A stretch of DNA of 64,000 nucleotides from Cordylochernes scorpioides (taxonomy: Eukaryota; Arthropoda; Arachnida; Pseudoscorpiones; Chernetidae). Shown one piece after another: positions 31,472 through 41,964 of this stretch (positions are counted from its first letter, which is position 1; every line of letters begins with the position of its first letter). The stretch lies in NCBI GenBank assembly GCA_030710605.1, contig CP092872.1, forward strand, positions 94,706,922 to 94,770,921, written 5' to 3'. The notes under the pieces were generated by a model. The model saw nothing but the letters and a program-made list of their open reading frames with translations, was not told the DNA's origin and searched no databases. Both the position numbers and the translations under genes were made by a program.

Positions 31472-31520
31472 GCAACCACGTACGCGTTTCGGGCTGTTGG
31501 CCCTCATCAGCGTGGTGCAA
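31472..31520 (-). ncRNA. Hammerhead ribozyme, apparently complete (M3 type)
   Basis: On the minus strand: stem I strand GCACCACG; core CTGATGA; stem II GGGC and GCCC around CAACA; GAAA; stem III; triplet GTA; stem I strand CGTGGTTGC. ACCACG pairs with CGTGGT over 6 bp, with two more pairs beyond a bulged T. Stem III is the self-complementary ACGCGT, with no room for a loop, so it would need two RNA copies or be very short. The cleavage triplet GUA is allowed by the NUH rule. All core nucleotides are present. It differs from the M2 hammerhead in every helix. Confidence 0.82.
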
Positions 31521-31924
31521 GCTGTACCTCAACTACCAAAAAGTTGGTCTTTGGGACATCCAACAGCCTTTGACATTCGAACAATAGTCCGAGTCCAATA
31601 CAACGAAGTCCCAACGACAGAGGGAATCGATGTGTCCCCAAATAGCCAATCCTCAGGACAGCGGGCTTTGTGCTGTCCGCCGGATTTAGCCACAATCCAT
31701 CCTTGCCAACCCAAATCCCGTAGGTAACCTCAGCGATCTGTTTCTCAACGTGTCTTTCCTCGTGTAATTGATTGATGAAGCATCGATGTTTGTGTTTCTC
31801 TTTCTTACTCAGATTTCTTGGGATTTCTTTGATAACATAACGTCTCCTTTATCTGTATTAATACATATAAAAGAGAAAGGTTAGGCGTGTCTTCCTATAA
31901 CGTAACTCTATTTAAGAAAAAATC

Positions 31925-32080
31925 ATAAGACTGCTCAACTCTTTTTATTTACTTGATTAAAGGAAGCTTTCGAGCAAGCCCTTCTTCAGCTAACTAAAAC
32001 GTTTTAGTAACCTGAAGAAGGGCTTGCTCGAAATATTCCTTTAAATAAATAAATAAAAGAGTTGCGTCGTTTTATAATAT
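31925..32080. mobile_element. Foldback element with hairpin modules in both arms
   Basis: AACTCTTTTTATTTACTTGA.. AGCTTTCGAGCAAGCCCTTC TTCAG is mirrored by CTGAAGAAGGGCTTGCTCGA ..TAAATAAAAGAGTTG. Each arm has CTGAAGA, GGGC..GCTC, GAAA and AATAAA in that order, reading outward. Confidence 0.8.
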
Positions 32081-32104
32081 ATATTTTTTCAAGTCAATAA
32101 CCTC

Positions 32105-32190
32105 CTACTGGCGAAACCATTGTGAGGGTTCACCACTGATGAGCCAGGCCCTCCAAAATATTTTTCCATCGTAATAAGGATAGTAATAAT
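32105..32190 (+). mobile_element. M1 fragment
   Basis: GGCGAAACCATTGTGAGGGT, CCACTGATGAGCCAGGCCCT, CCATCGTAATAAGGATAG. Stem strands are GTGAGGG and CCCTCCA, partly unpaired. Confidence 0.65.
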
Positions 32191-32694
32191 TCAGTTTTAT
32201 TTGCATCGCGTTGCGGGTGCAAGTAGTTTGATTTATTATAGAAGAAAAATTAATCCACAGATTTGGCAGAAAGCTATGCAAATCTTCCAGAAACCCTCTA
32301 GGCGGGCTGATAGAACAAACAAAGTAAATCTAGGGAACGTCTAAAAAAGAATTGCTCTAAAAATATATTAACTTGGAATTTTTATTTTAAAAACTAATTT
32401 CGCTATTTTTAGCTTGAAGGCAGATGTTGATGGTTGAAAAATACCGTCTGCTTACTTATTTAATTTATAAAGAGTTGGGAGAACGCTTCTTTACCTCTCT
32501 ACTAGGAGAGAGCTTTTTATTTATCTTTCGTGTAAATAGCGGGTTTGGAGGAGTTGATTTTTTTAAAAAATGTACTCAACGGATTCCTATATTTTTAAAA
32601 AGGTTTTTCATTGCAGTAAGAACAGTGGGATTTTGATTTTTTTATTAAAAATAAATAAATATTCGTGCTCAATATCTCCATTTCGTATAAAATA
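32191..32694. other. No recognised gene
   Basis: AT-rich. A 70-codon frame at 32424-32636 shows no known motif. Confidence 0.45.
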
Positions 32695-33035
32695 TACACT
32701 CATGGATAAAACTTAAAGAAATGGAAAATCTTTGATATTGACGGTCGTCTATTTATTTTATTTATTATTATTTTTTTTTGAAGGAGACAGAGGCTGTTCA
32801 CACTTTGTTATCTCGTGTATCTTCAATAAAGGTCACTGTAATATCTTTCAGAGTTATTGCCCCGATATACATGCTAAAAGGTACAACTTCCTTAAGTTTT
32901 GTCCATGAATGTGTATTGGTTATCTCGTGTGTCTTCAATAAAGATCACTGTAATATCTTTCAGAGTTATTGTCTGAATCCCGATATACATGGTAAAAGGT
33001 ACAACTTCCTTAAGTTTTGTCCATGAGGGTATATA
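32695..33035 (-). mobile_element. MITE-A with two modules
   Basis: ACACTCATGGATAAAACTTA terminus, unique half with a T run and GGAGACAGAGGC, then two modules each ending TTTTGTCCATGA, and a final GGGTATA. Confidence 0.85.
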
Positions 33036-33113
33036 GATGTAAAGATATATGTGAACTGTCACTTCTTTATGTTTAATTTAAGTATAAATTGTTTTTTATC
33101 AATCGTTTATTGA

Positions 33114-33321
33114 ATAAAGCATTTCTCGATATTGAAACATAGAAAATTAGGGAAGACCAACTTCAGGAGGAGACAACAATTTATTTCAGGCAAGAACAAA
33201 CTATGAATGGTAAACAAAAGATAAGCCACGAGGGAAATTTACAGAGTAGCAAAATATAAACATAAAAATGACCAGTCTGTTAATAAAAATAATAAAATTA
33301 ATAAATATTTTGTTACAATTT
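33114..33321. mobile_element. Dispersed repeat with TG..CA ends, possible short LTR
   Basis: Shares GCAAGAACAAACTATGAATG, GTAGCAAAATATAAACATAA and TTTTGTTACA with 50134-50291. The better copy starts TGTCACGTGG and ends TTGTTACA. No internal retroelement sequence is attached. Confidence 0.5.
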
Positions 33322-33798
33322 ATATAATTCTACTGTTTCCACGAAGCTTGTATGTTTATAGGTTGTTTAACTACCATAGCCAATATTCCACCCAACAATG
33401 TTTGACATACAAAACAGAAGTATATCCAATACAATAGTAGAGATTTCTAAAAAGTGGTATTGGCATACAAAACAGAAGTATCCAATACAATAGTGGAGAT
33501 TTATAAAAAGTAGTATTACGGATTAATCTGTTAACCAGTTTTACTGGGATTAATAGTTAGCGCCATCTCTGACCCCAGTACATCACTTTTGTACTTTTTA
33601 TCACAAATAAAAATTAATAAAGACTGTTTACAAATAAAAGAAGTAAACTATTAAAAAGTGGTTTAAAAACACATATCTAAAATTTTGTTGTTTCTTTTCT
33701 TATTTGACAGCGGGTCACTGCTGTTTGTGTTCTCTTTCTTACTCAGGTTTCTTGGTATTTCTTTGATGTCAGACATAACGACATCTTTATCTGTCTTA

Positions 33799-34217
33799 TT
33801 CTATATACAGTTACGAGCGTCATTCCTCATCAGTCGTCTCTGTCACCGTTTGCTTTTTTTTTTTTTTTGAATGGCGCCCTCCTATTGGTTGGCTACGGTC
33901 ACGCCGCCTTTGCCCCCCCCCCCCATCATGCCTCCCCCACTCGCTCTTTCGTTTTTGTAACTATTGTTTTGGAGCGGGTCGCTCTTTAAATAAATGCATA
34001 TATTAGTTAATAACTAAATGGAATCCTCTCTTTCCTTTTCCCAGTATGAGACGTCTACGGAAGCCAACAGTACATAGACAGATAAAGCACATAGGCTATA
34101 GTTATTAACTAATATATGCATTTATATAAGGCGCCAAATTATAATTGTAACAAATAGTATTTGAATAAAAACATTCAATCGGGTAAAACACGGGCGTTGC
34201 CTGGGCCATTCGGCTAG
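33799..34217 (+). mobile_element. Helitron-like element, copy 2
   Basis: 5' end TTCTATATACAGTTACGAGC after an A. The 3' end has AAACACGGGCGTTGCCTGGG, then CCATTCGGCTAG and a T. The body matches the reverse complement of copy 1 (TGGAGCGGGTCGCTC, GCATATATTAGTTAATAAC, CAACAGTACATAGACAG). 419 bp, no coding capacity. Confidence 0.78.
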
Positions 34218-34224
34218 TTACATA

Positions 34225-34580
34225 TTTATTTATGCTTATGAGGTGATACAGCAGCGTATTTACAATTAGAGAGGAGACAAAATGAATTAAATCTAGAAAA
34301 AAGAAGTGAGGACATATCGGTCATTAAAGTCTGAGAGGCAAGGCCTTCAGCCAGTTCAGGGCTTCCGGGGTGACAGAATGGAGATTGGAGATTCCTCCAT
34401 TGAATTTGTACAGCGGGCAGTCATCTAGTATATGGGACATTGATTGTGGGACGTTGCAGGCACAATTTGGATCTTTGGTGTAGCCCCATATCTTCATCAG
34501 CTCTGCACACCTTCCCTGACCTGTCCTAATGCGGTTTAGAAGCACCCATTCTCGTCGAGGGAGGGAAAAACCTGGGATCT
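34225..34580 (-). pseudogene. LINE ORF2 C-terminus and 3' UTR
   Basis: A minus-strand frame (34324-34545) encodes RIRTGQGRCAELMKIWGYT, CACNVPQSMSHILDDCPLY, then PEALNWLKALPLRL. This CxC..H..DCP cluster with the PEA..WL end is typical of arthropod and mollusc non-LTR elements. The 3' UTR at 34225-34308 is shared with 46357-46442. Truncated at its 5' side. Confidence 0.85.
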
Positions 34581-34689
34581 TGACACTTGGGAGTTACATA
34601 TAAAAGAGAAAGGTTAGGCGTGTCTTCCTATAGTGTGGAGTTTAAATATATTCATTTATAATTCAATAAACTCTCTATAAGTGAAAAAA

Positions 34690-34930
34690 TAGTACAAATG
34701 TGATATTGTACTGGGATTAGGTGCAGAAATTAAGAAAACGGCATCTCCATAACGATATCCAATAGCCCGAAACGCGTCCGTGATTAGCCTTTTCTTAATT
34801 AATCAAGAATGGGTATAGGGCCAATTCTGGAATAATTAAAAATCAACGTGAATAGTTGATATTTATTCCGATAGATGGCGCAAGCCATCAGCAACTTTAA
34901 GTTGCACGATAAGGAGATGCCGTTTTCTTA
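34690..34930 (+). mobile_element. Element M3 copy
   Basis: ATATTGTACTGGGATTAGGT, AACGGCATCTCC, AATAGCCCGAAACGCGTCCG, CTTAATTAATCAAG, GATGGCGCAAGCCATCAGC and TTGCACGATAAGGAGATGCC. The hammerhead keeps only GCCC, GAAA and the GTC triplet; the CTGATGA half is missing. Confidence 0.75.
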
Positions 34931-35290
34931 AAACTCTATAAATGTTCTATTGTTTTCAGGTGTAGAACATACCTATGGAGCTGAAGTTGGTATATGTATT
35001 TTGGATTTACTCACTATTTGTTGTTTCTTTTCCTATTTGACAGCGGGTTGCCAAAACGTAAATAAAATATAAAAAGAAGTTTGATAAACTTTATTTATAA
35101 TTCAATGAACTCTATAATTTCTATTGTTGTTAAGTGTGGAGCACACCTATACCTGAAGTTTGTAGATGTAATTTGAATCACTCGCTATTTGTTGTTTCTT
35201 TTCTATTTAACAGCGGGTTGCCAAAACGCAAATAAAATATAAAAAGAGTTTGATAATCTTCATTTATAATTCTATAAACTCTATAATATC
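34931..35290 (+). repeat. Two tandem copies of a unit of about 175 bp
   Basis: CTCTATAAATGTTCTATTG, GTGTAGAACATACC, CTATTTGTTGTTTCTTTTC, GACAGCGGGTTGCCAAAACG and AAATAAAATATAAAAAGA appear twice in order, with partial copies at 33687-33715 and 35580-35650. Confidence 0.8.
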
Positions 35291-35480
35291 TAAGGGAAAA
35301 AAAGGCATCTCCTTATCGTGAAACTGAAAGTTACTGATGGCTTGCGCCATCTATCGGAATAAATATCAACTATCCATTGATTTTTAATTATTCCAAAATT
35401 GGCCAAATACCCATTCTTGATTAATCAAGAAAAGCTAACCACGTACGCGTTTCGGGCTGTTGGCCCTCGTCAATTTTATT
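35291..35480 (-). mobile_element. Element M3 copy with broken hammerhead
   Basis: GGCATCTCCTTATCGTG, AAGTTGCTGATGGCTTGCGC, GGCCAAATACCCATTC, CTTGATTAATCAAG and GTACGCGTTTCGGGCTGTTG. On the minus strand the core reads TTGACGA rather than CTGACGA, and the 5' stem I strand does not pair, so it should be inactive. The GGGC/GCCC stem II and GAAACGCGTA are intact. Confidence 0.8.
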
Positions 35481-36009
35481 ATAATTTATGCACTTTATCC
35501 CAGTACAATATCACATTTGTACTATCTTTTTACATTGTTTAGCGTTCTCACGCAATTCTGGCCTTAATTACCCGTCTATAATTTCTATTGTTTTAAGTGT
35601 AGAACATACCTACGCCTGAAGTTGGAAGATGTATTTTGAATTCACTCTGTAGTTATATCGAAACAATGTTTATAACCGAATTTTCTACAAATTGCGTCAT
35701 TTAGGAATTCATTTCGTGCCGATACCCCAGCACGCCATGTTCCAGATAACCCCAGGACTGTAAACCCTTCTGTTACCCCTCGACCTGCAACTCTCTTCAA
35801 TCAAATTTTTCAGATACTGGAGTAATATGTAAATATGATTTCACATTGTTCCCCAATCAGGAACGTCCACATTGATCTTTATTTTAGAGATCTTTTTTAG
35901 AAAAAATAGCATTTATATAACAATATATAGTATAGAATTGCTGAATACTTATATTCAAAGCTATGCAAGTTTGCACAATATAATTTTATATGAAGATATA
36001 AAAAACTAA
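35481..36009. other. No recognised gene
   Basis: Single-copy sequence plus a partial copy of the 175-bp unit. No coding signal. Confidence 0.45.
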
Positions 36010-36095
36010 CGGATACAATTTTATTTATTAAAGAGATATAAGCTTGGCAAGCCTTCGGACAATAACCTCCTTCAACAGGCTGTTATACGAATAAA

Positions 36096-37090
36096 AGGCC
36101 GCCGATTGTGTAAGATCTCGTATTTCTTAGCTTCTGTTTCAACAAGGCAACTGGAGACCTGGACAAGAACAGAGAAACTGAAGAATTGGACTGATGGACT
36201 GGATGGGAAGTTATGAAGAAATAAAGAACTCAAGATAGAGAAGTATGACGTCACTGGAGACCTGGACAAGAACAGAGAAACTGAAGAATTGGACTGATGG
36301 ACTGGATGGGAAGTTATGAAGAAATAAAGAACTCAAGATAGAGAAGTATGACGTCACTGGAGACCTGGACAAGAACAGAGAAACTGAAGAATTGGACTGA
36401 TGGACTGGATGGGAAGTTATGAAGAAATAAAGAACTCAAGATAGAGAAGTATGACGTCACTGGAGACCTGGACAAGAACAGAGAAACTGAAGAATTGGAC
36501 TGATGGACTGGATGGGAAGTTATGAAGAAATAAAGAACTCAAGATAGAGAAGTATGACGTCACTGGAGACCTGGACAAGAACAGAGAAACTGAAGAATTG
36601 GACTGATGGACTGGATGGGAAGTTATGAAGAAATAAAGAACTCAAGATAGAGAAGTATGACGTCACTGGAGACCTGGACAAGAACAGAGAAACTGAAGAA
36701 TTGGACTGATGGACTGGATGGGAAGTTATGAAGAAATAAAGAACTCAAGATAGAGAAGTATGACGTCACTGGAGACCTGGACAAGAACAGAGAAACTGAA
36801 GAATTGGACTGATGGACTGGATGGGAAGTTATGAAGAAATAAAGAACTCAAGATAGAGAAGTATGACGTCACTGGAGACCTGGACAAGAACAGAGAAACT
36901 GAAGAATTGGACTGATGGACTGGATGGGAAGTTATGAAGAAATAAAGAACTCAAGATAGAGAAGTATGACGTCACTCCATCACAGTCCATCAGTCCAATT
37001 CTACAGTTTCTCTGTTCTTGTCCAGGTCTCCAGTTGCGCCTTGTTGAAACAGAAGCTAAGAAATATGAGGCCTGACACAATCGGCGGCCT
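36096..37090. mobile_element. Foldback element whose arm seeded a 103-bp minisatellite
   Basis: Left arm (36096-36206) and right arm (36976-37090) are inverted, about 110 bp each, beginning AGGCCGCCGATTGTGT. Between them, seven almost identical 103-bp units start GTCACTGGAGACCTGGACAA at 36250, 36353 and so on to 36970, preceded by a first unit beginning in the left arm. Each unit contains the inner part of the arm. I saw no differences between the seven units. Confidence 0.93.
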
Positions 37091-37159
37091 AAAGAAAGCG
37101 TGGGTGGAGCTCTGTAATAACATTAACTTCATGTGTGAAAAAATATCTTACAAATGTGT

Positions 37160-37240
37160 GAAATTGTATTTGGGAGGGTGGTCAAAACCGGTGGTTTTCG
37201 ACCGCTACGACCCGGGATCGAAACCCTAATTGTTCACTTT
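37160..37240 (+). mobile_element. SINE1-type head, isolated
   Basis: GGTGGTTTTCGACCGCTACG then ACCCGGGATCGAAACCC. Similar to the tRNA-like head of SINE1 but with a damaged B box and no body. Confidence 0.55.
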
Positions 37241-37299
37241 TTAAAATGCCTTTTTTTCTAATTAACTTCAAGATTCCTTTGTCTCACTGCTTTGTTCTT

Positions 37300-37375
37300 A
37301 TGCATACCTCTGGTAAATCCTGTATAGGGTCAGTGACCCTAAATAAAGGCTTTTTGTTGTTGTTATTGTTAATTA
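37300..37375 (+). mobile_element. LINE 3' end
   Basis: GTAAATCCTGTATAGGGTCA, GTGACCCTAAATAAAGGC and (TTG)n. The hairpin AGGGTCA/TGACCCT lies directly before AATAAA. Confidence 0.75.
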
Positions 37376-37499
37376 ACTTCTAGATTTACCGAAAAAGCCA
37401 ATTATATCTCTGGAAATATAAGGAGATAGTGAAGGTGTCTAGGTATTATAAGAAATATAAGAGAGAAATGTCATAAATAAATATCGTTAAACAAGGTTT

Positions 37500-37990
37500 G
37501 AAATTAAGAAAAGGCATTTACCCCCCTCTCCCCTGATTGTACAACTAAACCTTGTATGAGTTGATGCAACTGATTGAGTGGGCCAATTCTGGAATAAATA
37601 AAGATAAACGAGTAGTTGATATTTATATCGACAGATGGCGTAAGCCATCAGCAATTTTTAGTTACACAATCAGGAGATGTCTTTTTTCCTTAATTTATCT
37701 ACCTGATCCCAGTTCAATTTCTCACTTTATTAAGAAAAAGGCTTCTTCTTATCGTGCAATTGAAAGTTGCTGATGGCTTGCGCCATCTATCGGAATAAAT
37801 ATCAACTATTCTCGTTGATTTTTAATTATTCCAGAATTGGCCAAATACCCAATCTTGATTATATATATATTATAATCAAGAATGGGTATTTGGCCAATTC
37901 TGGAATCAAGAATGGGTATTTGGCCAATTCTGGAATCAAGAATGGGTATTTGGCCAATTCTGGAATAAGAAGAAGCCCTTTTTCTTAATT
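37500..37990. mobile_element. Two M3 copies, with a 29-bp tandem repeat
   Basis: M3 words (GATGGCGTAAGCCATCAGC, GATGGCTTGCGCCATCTATC, GGCCAATTCTGGAAT) occur in both orientations. At 37879-37965, TCAAGAATGGGTATTTGGCC plus AATTCTGGAA repeats three times head to tail. Confidence 0.75.
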
Positions 37991-38104
37991 TATGCACCTT
38001 ATCCCAGTACAATATTACATTCTCACTTTATGTACTAATTTTTTATAAGAGAAGAGAGAGAGAGAAGTTTGAAATAGTTTTAAATTTTAGATTAACCATT
38101 ATAT

Positions 38105-38530
38105 TTTAAGAAAAAGGCATCTCCTTATCGTGCAACTGAAAGTTGCTGATGGCTTGCGCCATCTATTGGAATAAATAACAACAACAACAAAAGCCTTTAT
38201 TGAGGACCTCTCGCCCTATACAGGATTCACCAGTTTACAGAGTAAGAGAAGAGAACTAAGAATACAGAGATATAAGTAGTAGGTATAGTATAGTATTTTC
38301 TACACTGTGACTATATACAACAGCAGCAACAAGCCTTTTACTGGTCTACGTCATTCTAATCCTGACACAGATCACCTGCATACAATTATTTACATCAATT
38401 AGACCATGTATACCTATCGGAATAAATATCAACTATTCTATAACTGATTCCGATAGATGGCGCAAGCCATCAGCAACTTTCAGTTGCACGATAAGGAGAT
38501 GCCTTTTTCTTAATTTATGTACCTTATCCC
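38105..38530. mobile_element. M3 copy split by a LINE 3' end
   Basis: The left half ends GCGCCATCTATTGGAATAAA and the right half starts CCTATCGGAATAAATATC. The duplicated CTATYGGAATAAAT (38163-38176 and 38414-38427) is a 14-bp target duplication with one mismatch. The arms GGCATCTCCTTATCGTGC and the complement close the palindromic M3 unit. Confidence 0.88.
38177..38413 (-). mobile_element. LINE 3' end inserted in M3
   Basis: On the minus strand the 3' sequence is GAATCCTGTATAGGGCGAGA, GGTCCTCAATAAAGGC and (TTG)n. It is truncated at its 5' side after 237 bp. Target duplications as above show target-primed insertion. Confidence 0.85.
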
Positions 38531-38607
38531 AGTACAATATTACATTTGTACTATTTTTTTTCACTTTATATTTTAGTCCATTTTTAAAATACCTTATTAA
38601 ATTATGA

Positions 38608-39170
38608 TGCATTAGCCCGCCATCGGTTATCAAAATTCAAAACTATTATAGACACGTATGATTCTTTTTTAGAATAAAAACAATTTCTACTGTCCTTACT
38701 GCAATAGAAAAATTAATGGGAGGTCCTGGCTTATCAGTGGTGAACCCTCCCAGAAAAATGCAATATAACAGCGGTATTTATTATTTATTATCATTTACAA
38801 AGCACGCGATATCCGTCTTGGATATTTGCATGCATACCCAAGTTTGGGAGCTTATTTACAGTAATTATTAATATGATTTTAGTTATTATAATAGAAATTA
38901 TTAACATATATTTGTCAGTTAGTTAACGGTTTAATTACCCTATAATGAATATTAGTGAACATCACAGATAAGAACAGAAATTTAGAGCTATTTACAGCAT
39001 ATAACTATATATCAGTTATTACAGCACATAGGCGAAACCGCTGGGAGGGTTCACCACTGATGAGCCAGGCCATCTCATTAATTTTTACATTGCAGTAAGG
39101 ACAGTAGAAATTGTTTATTTTTAAAAAGAATCATACGCGTCTATAATAGTTTTGAATTTTGAAAACACCC
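38608..39170. mobile_element. M1 copy split by another retrotransposon 3' end
   Basis: The left M1 arm and hairpin (38608-38780) and right hairpin and arm (39030-39170) flank 38781-39029. On the minus strand the insert has GGGTATGCATGCAAATATCC, GGATATCGCGTGCTTTG and AATAAATAATAAA, the same hairpin-plus-tail seen at 19515-19560. Confidence 0.7.
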
Positions 39171-39540
39171 ATCTCGCAGAGTACATTGCCATTCAGTTTT
39201 ATAAGTCGTACACCGATATCATATAAGAATAGTTGTGTGGAAGGAAATCTATTCCAAAGTGAGAAATGGGCATTTTCCCGCAATTGAGGAAAGTTTTAAA
39301 AGGGGGAGTCTGCGGCGACATCCACTCAATCAATCCATCGCTATCAATAAACAACGGCCAAGATCGAACGCCACGGAAGAAATTTAACTATTCAGCCGAT
39401 AGTTCAGGGAAATCAAAGTTGTCGTTCGGTTACAACTTGAAATTAGTCGATTTTCTGGTCTTCTCCCAGCTTGGAGAAATTTGGGATTCTTCGTACGATA
39501 TGTCTGTCTGTTCATTTATGTGTTTCTCGGGAGATTTAGC
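39171..39540. other. No recognised gene
   Basis: Single-copy sequence. A 101-codon open frame at 39266-39571 begins MGIFPQLRKV and has no recognisable domain; it runs into the following minisatellite. Possibly chance. Confidence 0.4.
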
Positions 39541-40060
39541 GATCTATCTCCTGGGATATCGGGATATGTAACGGTAAATTCTGTGGGATATCGGGATATT
39601 TAACGGTGAATCTTGGGGTTATCGGAAAATTTAACGGTAAATCCTGAGGGATATTGGGATATGTAACGGTGAGAATCCTGAGAATATAGAGATATAAAAC
39701 GGTCTATCTCTGGGATATCGGAATATGTAACGGGGAATCCTGGGGAATATCGGGATATATAATGGTATATCCCTGGGATATCGGAATAGGTAACGGTAAA
39801 TCCTAAGAGATATTGGGATATGTAACGGTCTATCTCTGGGGATTCACAAAACTGGCGGATATCGGGATATATAACGTTGAATATGAGAGTTACCGGGATA
39901 TTTAGCGGTATATTCCTGGGATGTCGGCATATATAACGGTCAATCCTAGGAATAGCAGGATATATAGTTGTCAATCCTAAGGATATATCGGGATATTTAG
40001 CAACCAATTTCGAAATATTGGGATATTTGGCTTTCTATCTCGGAGAGTAGTTTGATATTC
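39541..40060 (+). repeat. Diverged minisatellite, unit about 45-50 bp
   Basis: Around eleven imperfect copies containing GGGATATCGGGATATGTAAC and GGTAAATCCTGAGG-type words. The long minus-strand frame comes from the repeat. Confidence 0.85.
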
Positions 40061-40310
40061 CTAAGATTAAAATATAAGAAATTCTTTAATTGAGTATTTT
40101 GGGATATTCTGTAATTTTTTTGAATATTTGTCGGACAACTACAAGATGTCGTAAAGGTATTTGTTCAGAAGTTTTTTTTTTTAATATTTCCAAAATCCCT
40201 GAATTTGAAATCTCCAAAACTCTCCCATCAATATTTGAGGTTGATTTAGAATTTAGTGTAGGCATTTCGGGAGATATCTATCTCACACATAATAATGATT
40301 AACTCCATAT

Positions 40311-40516
40311 TACCACTCATGGATAAAACTTAAGGAAGTTGCACATTTTAACATGTATATCGGGCTTCAGACAATAACTCTGAAAGATCTTACAGTGACC
40401 TTTAATGAAGACACACGAAATAACCAAGTGTGAACAAAATTGCCTCTGTCTCCTTAAAAAAAATGACCTGCCACACCAAAGACTTTCCACTTCCTTAAGT
40501 TTTGTCCATGAGTGTA
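40311..40516 (+). mobile_element. MITE-A, canonical single-module copy
   Basis: TACCACTCATGGATAAAACT at the left; TTTTGTCCATGAGTGTA at the right. One module and the unique half, 206 bp in total. This is the likely ancestral layout from which arrays grew. Confidence 0.92.
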
Positions 40517-40876
40517 TATTAGCATTATCTGAAAACCACCAGCCTAGCATTACATTATACAAGTAACATTCACATTAGGAACTGAGGCTGTTGAAGCAGA
40601 GAGAATAACACTAGAGGAACAAAACCACCAAGAAACCAACACCTCTTTGATAATTAAAAACGAACAGTTTGAAGAGAGTAGGTGTAAAAATGTTCACATA
40701 TGATTATCATAATTAATTACTTCATCCCTTCTTCTCTCCCTTGTATAAGGAAATATATTGTAAAATCAATAAAGGTTTATTAAGAGTAGAATTTCCACTT
40801 TTCTTGACGTTATATTTAGATAAATACGATATATATATATGAGACATATAAACGTATATATACACGTTGTATAGGT
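40517..40876. other. No recognised gene
   Basis: Single-copy AT-rich sequence. Confidence 0.5.
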
Positions 40877-41690
40877 GTCCTGTACGCTGTCTAGCTACAC
40901 GGTTCAATGTCCAGATACACGGTACAGTGTCTAGCTACATGGTTCAATGTCCATTTACACGGTACAGTGTCTAGCTTTACGGTACAATGTCTAGATACAC
41001 GGTACATTGTCTAGATACACGGTACATTGTCTAGATACACGGTACATTGCCCAGATACACGGTACATTGTCTAGATACACGGTACACTGCCCAGATACAC
41101 GGTGCATTGCCCAGATACACGGTATATTGTCTAGATACCCGGTACACTGCCCAGATAAACGGTACATTGCCCAGATACACGGTACACTGCCCAGATACAC
41201 GGTACATTGCCCAGATACACGGTACATTGTCTAGATACACGGTACACTGCCCAGATACACGGTGCATTGCCCAGATACACGGTATATTGTCTAGATACCC
41301 GGTACGTTGTCTTGTTACACGGTACACTGTCTAGATACACGGTACATTGCCCAGATACACGGCACATTGTCTAGATATACGGTACATTGTCTAGATACAC
41401 GGTACGTTGTCTAGATACACGGTACACTGCCCAGATACACGGTACATTGTCTAGATACACGGTACACTGCCCTGATACACGGTGCATTATACCGGGTATC
41501 TAGACAATATACCGTGTATCTGGGCATTGTCTAGATACACGGTACATTGTCTGGATACACGGTACATTGTTTAGATTTACGGTACATTTCCCAGATACAC
41601 GGTACATTGTCTAGCTATACGGTATATTGTCGTTCAGATACACGGTACATTGTCTAAATACACGATTCAATGTCAAGATACACGGTGCTG
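40877..41690 (+). repeat. 20-bp minisatellite, about 40 units, with an internal inversion
   Basis: Units alternate between GTCTAGATACACGGTACATT and GCCCAGATACACGGTACACT types. The block at about 41067-41147 recurs at 41227-41307, a 160-bp (eight-unit) shift. At about 41490-41530 two units are inverted (ACCGGGTATCTAGACAATAT and the next unit). Confidence 0.95.
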
Positions 41691-41964
41691 CGGAACAGGA
41701 ATTCCGTGGAGGAATGTCCCAAGATCGATGCAGTCGGCAGCAGGTTAATGGTTTCTTGGAGGCACCTAAATTAAATATTGATGAGGCTTGTCATACACTT
41801 GTCTGGGAGCCACCTTAATGGATTCTCTTTCTTGTCACTTGTATGATGGGATGACTGTACGTGTCACGACGCCAGCCTCCCTTCATTACCTGACAACACC
41901 AGTGGCTTACATGGAGATAAAAGGATATTTAAATGCTATATGAAAGATCCAGAAGGAAGGAAAA

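Noticed and set aside
39600-40007. 135-codon minus-strand frame
   Set aside because: Lies entirely in the ATATCGGGAT minisatellite; no independent coding signal.
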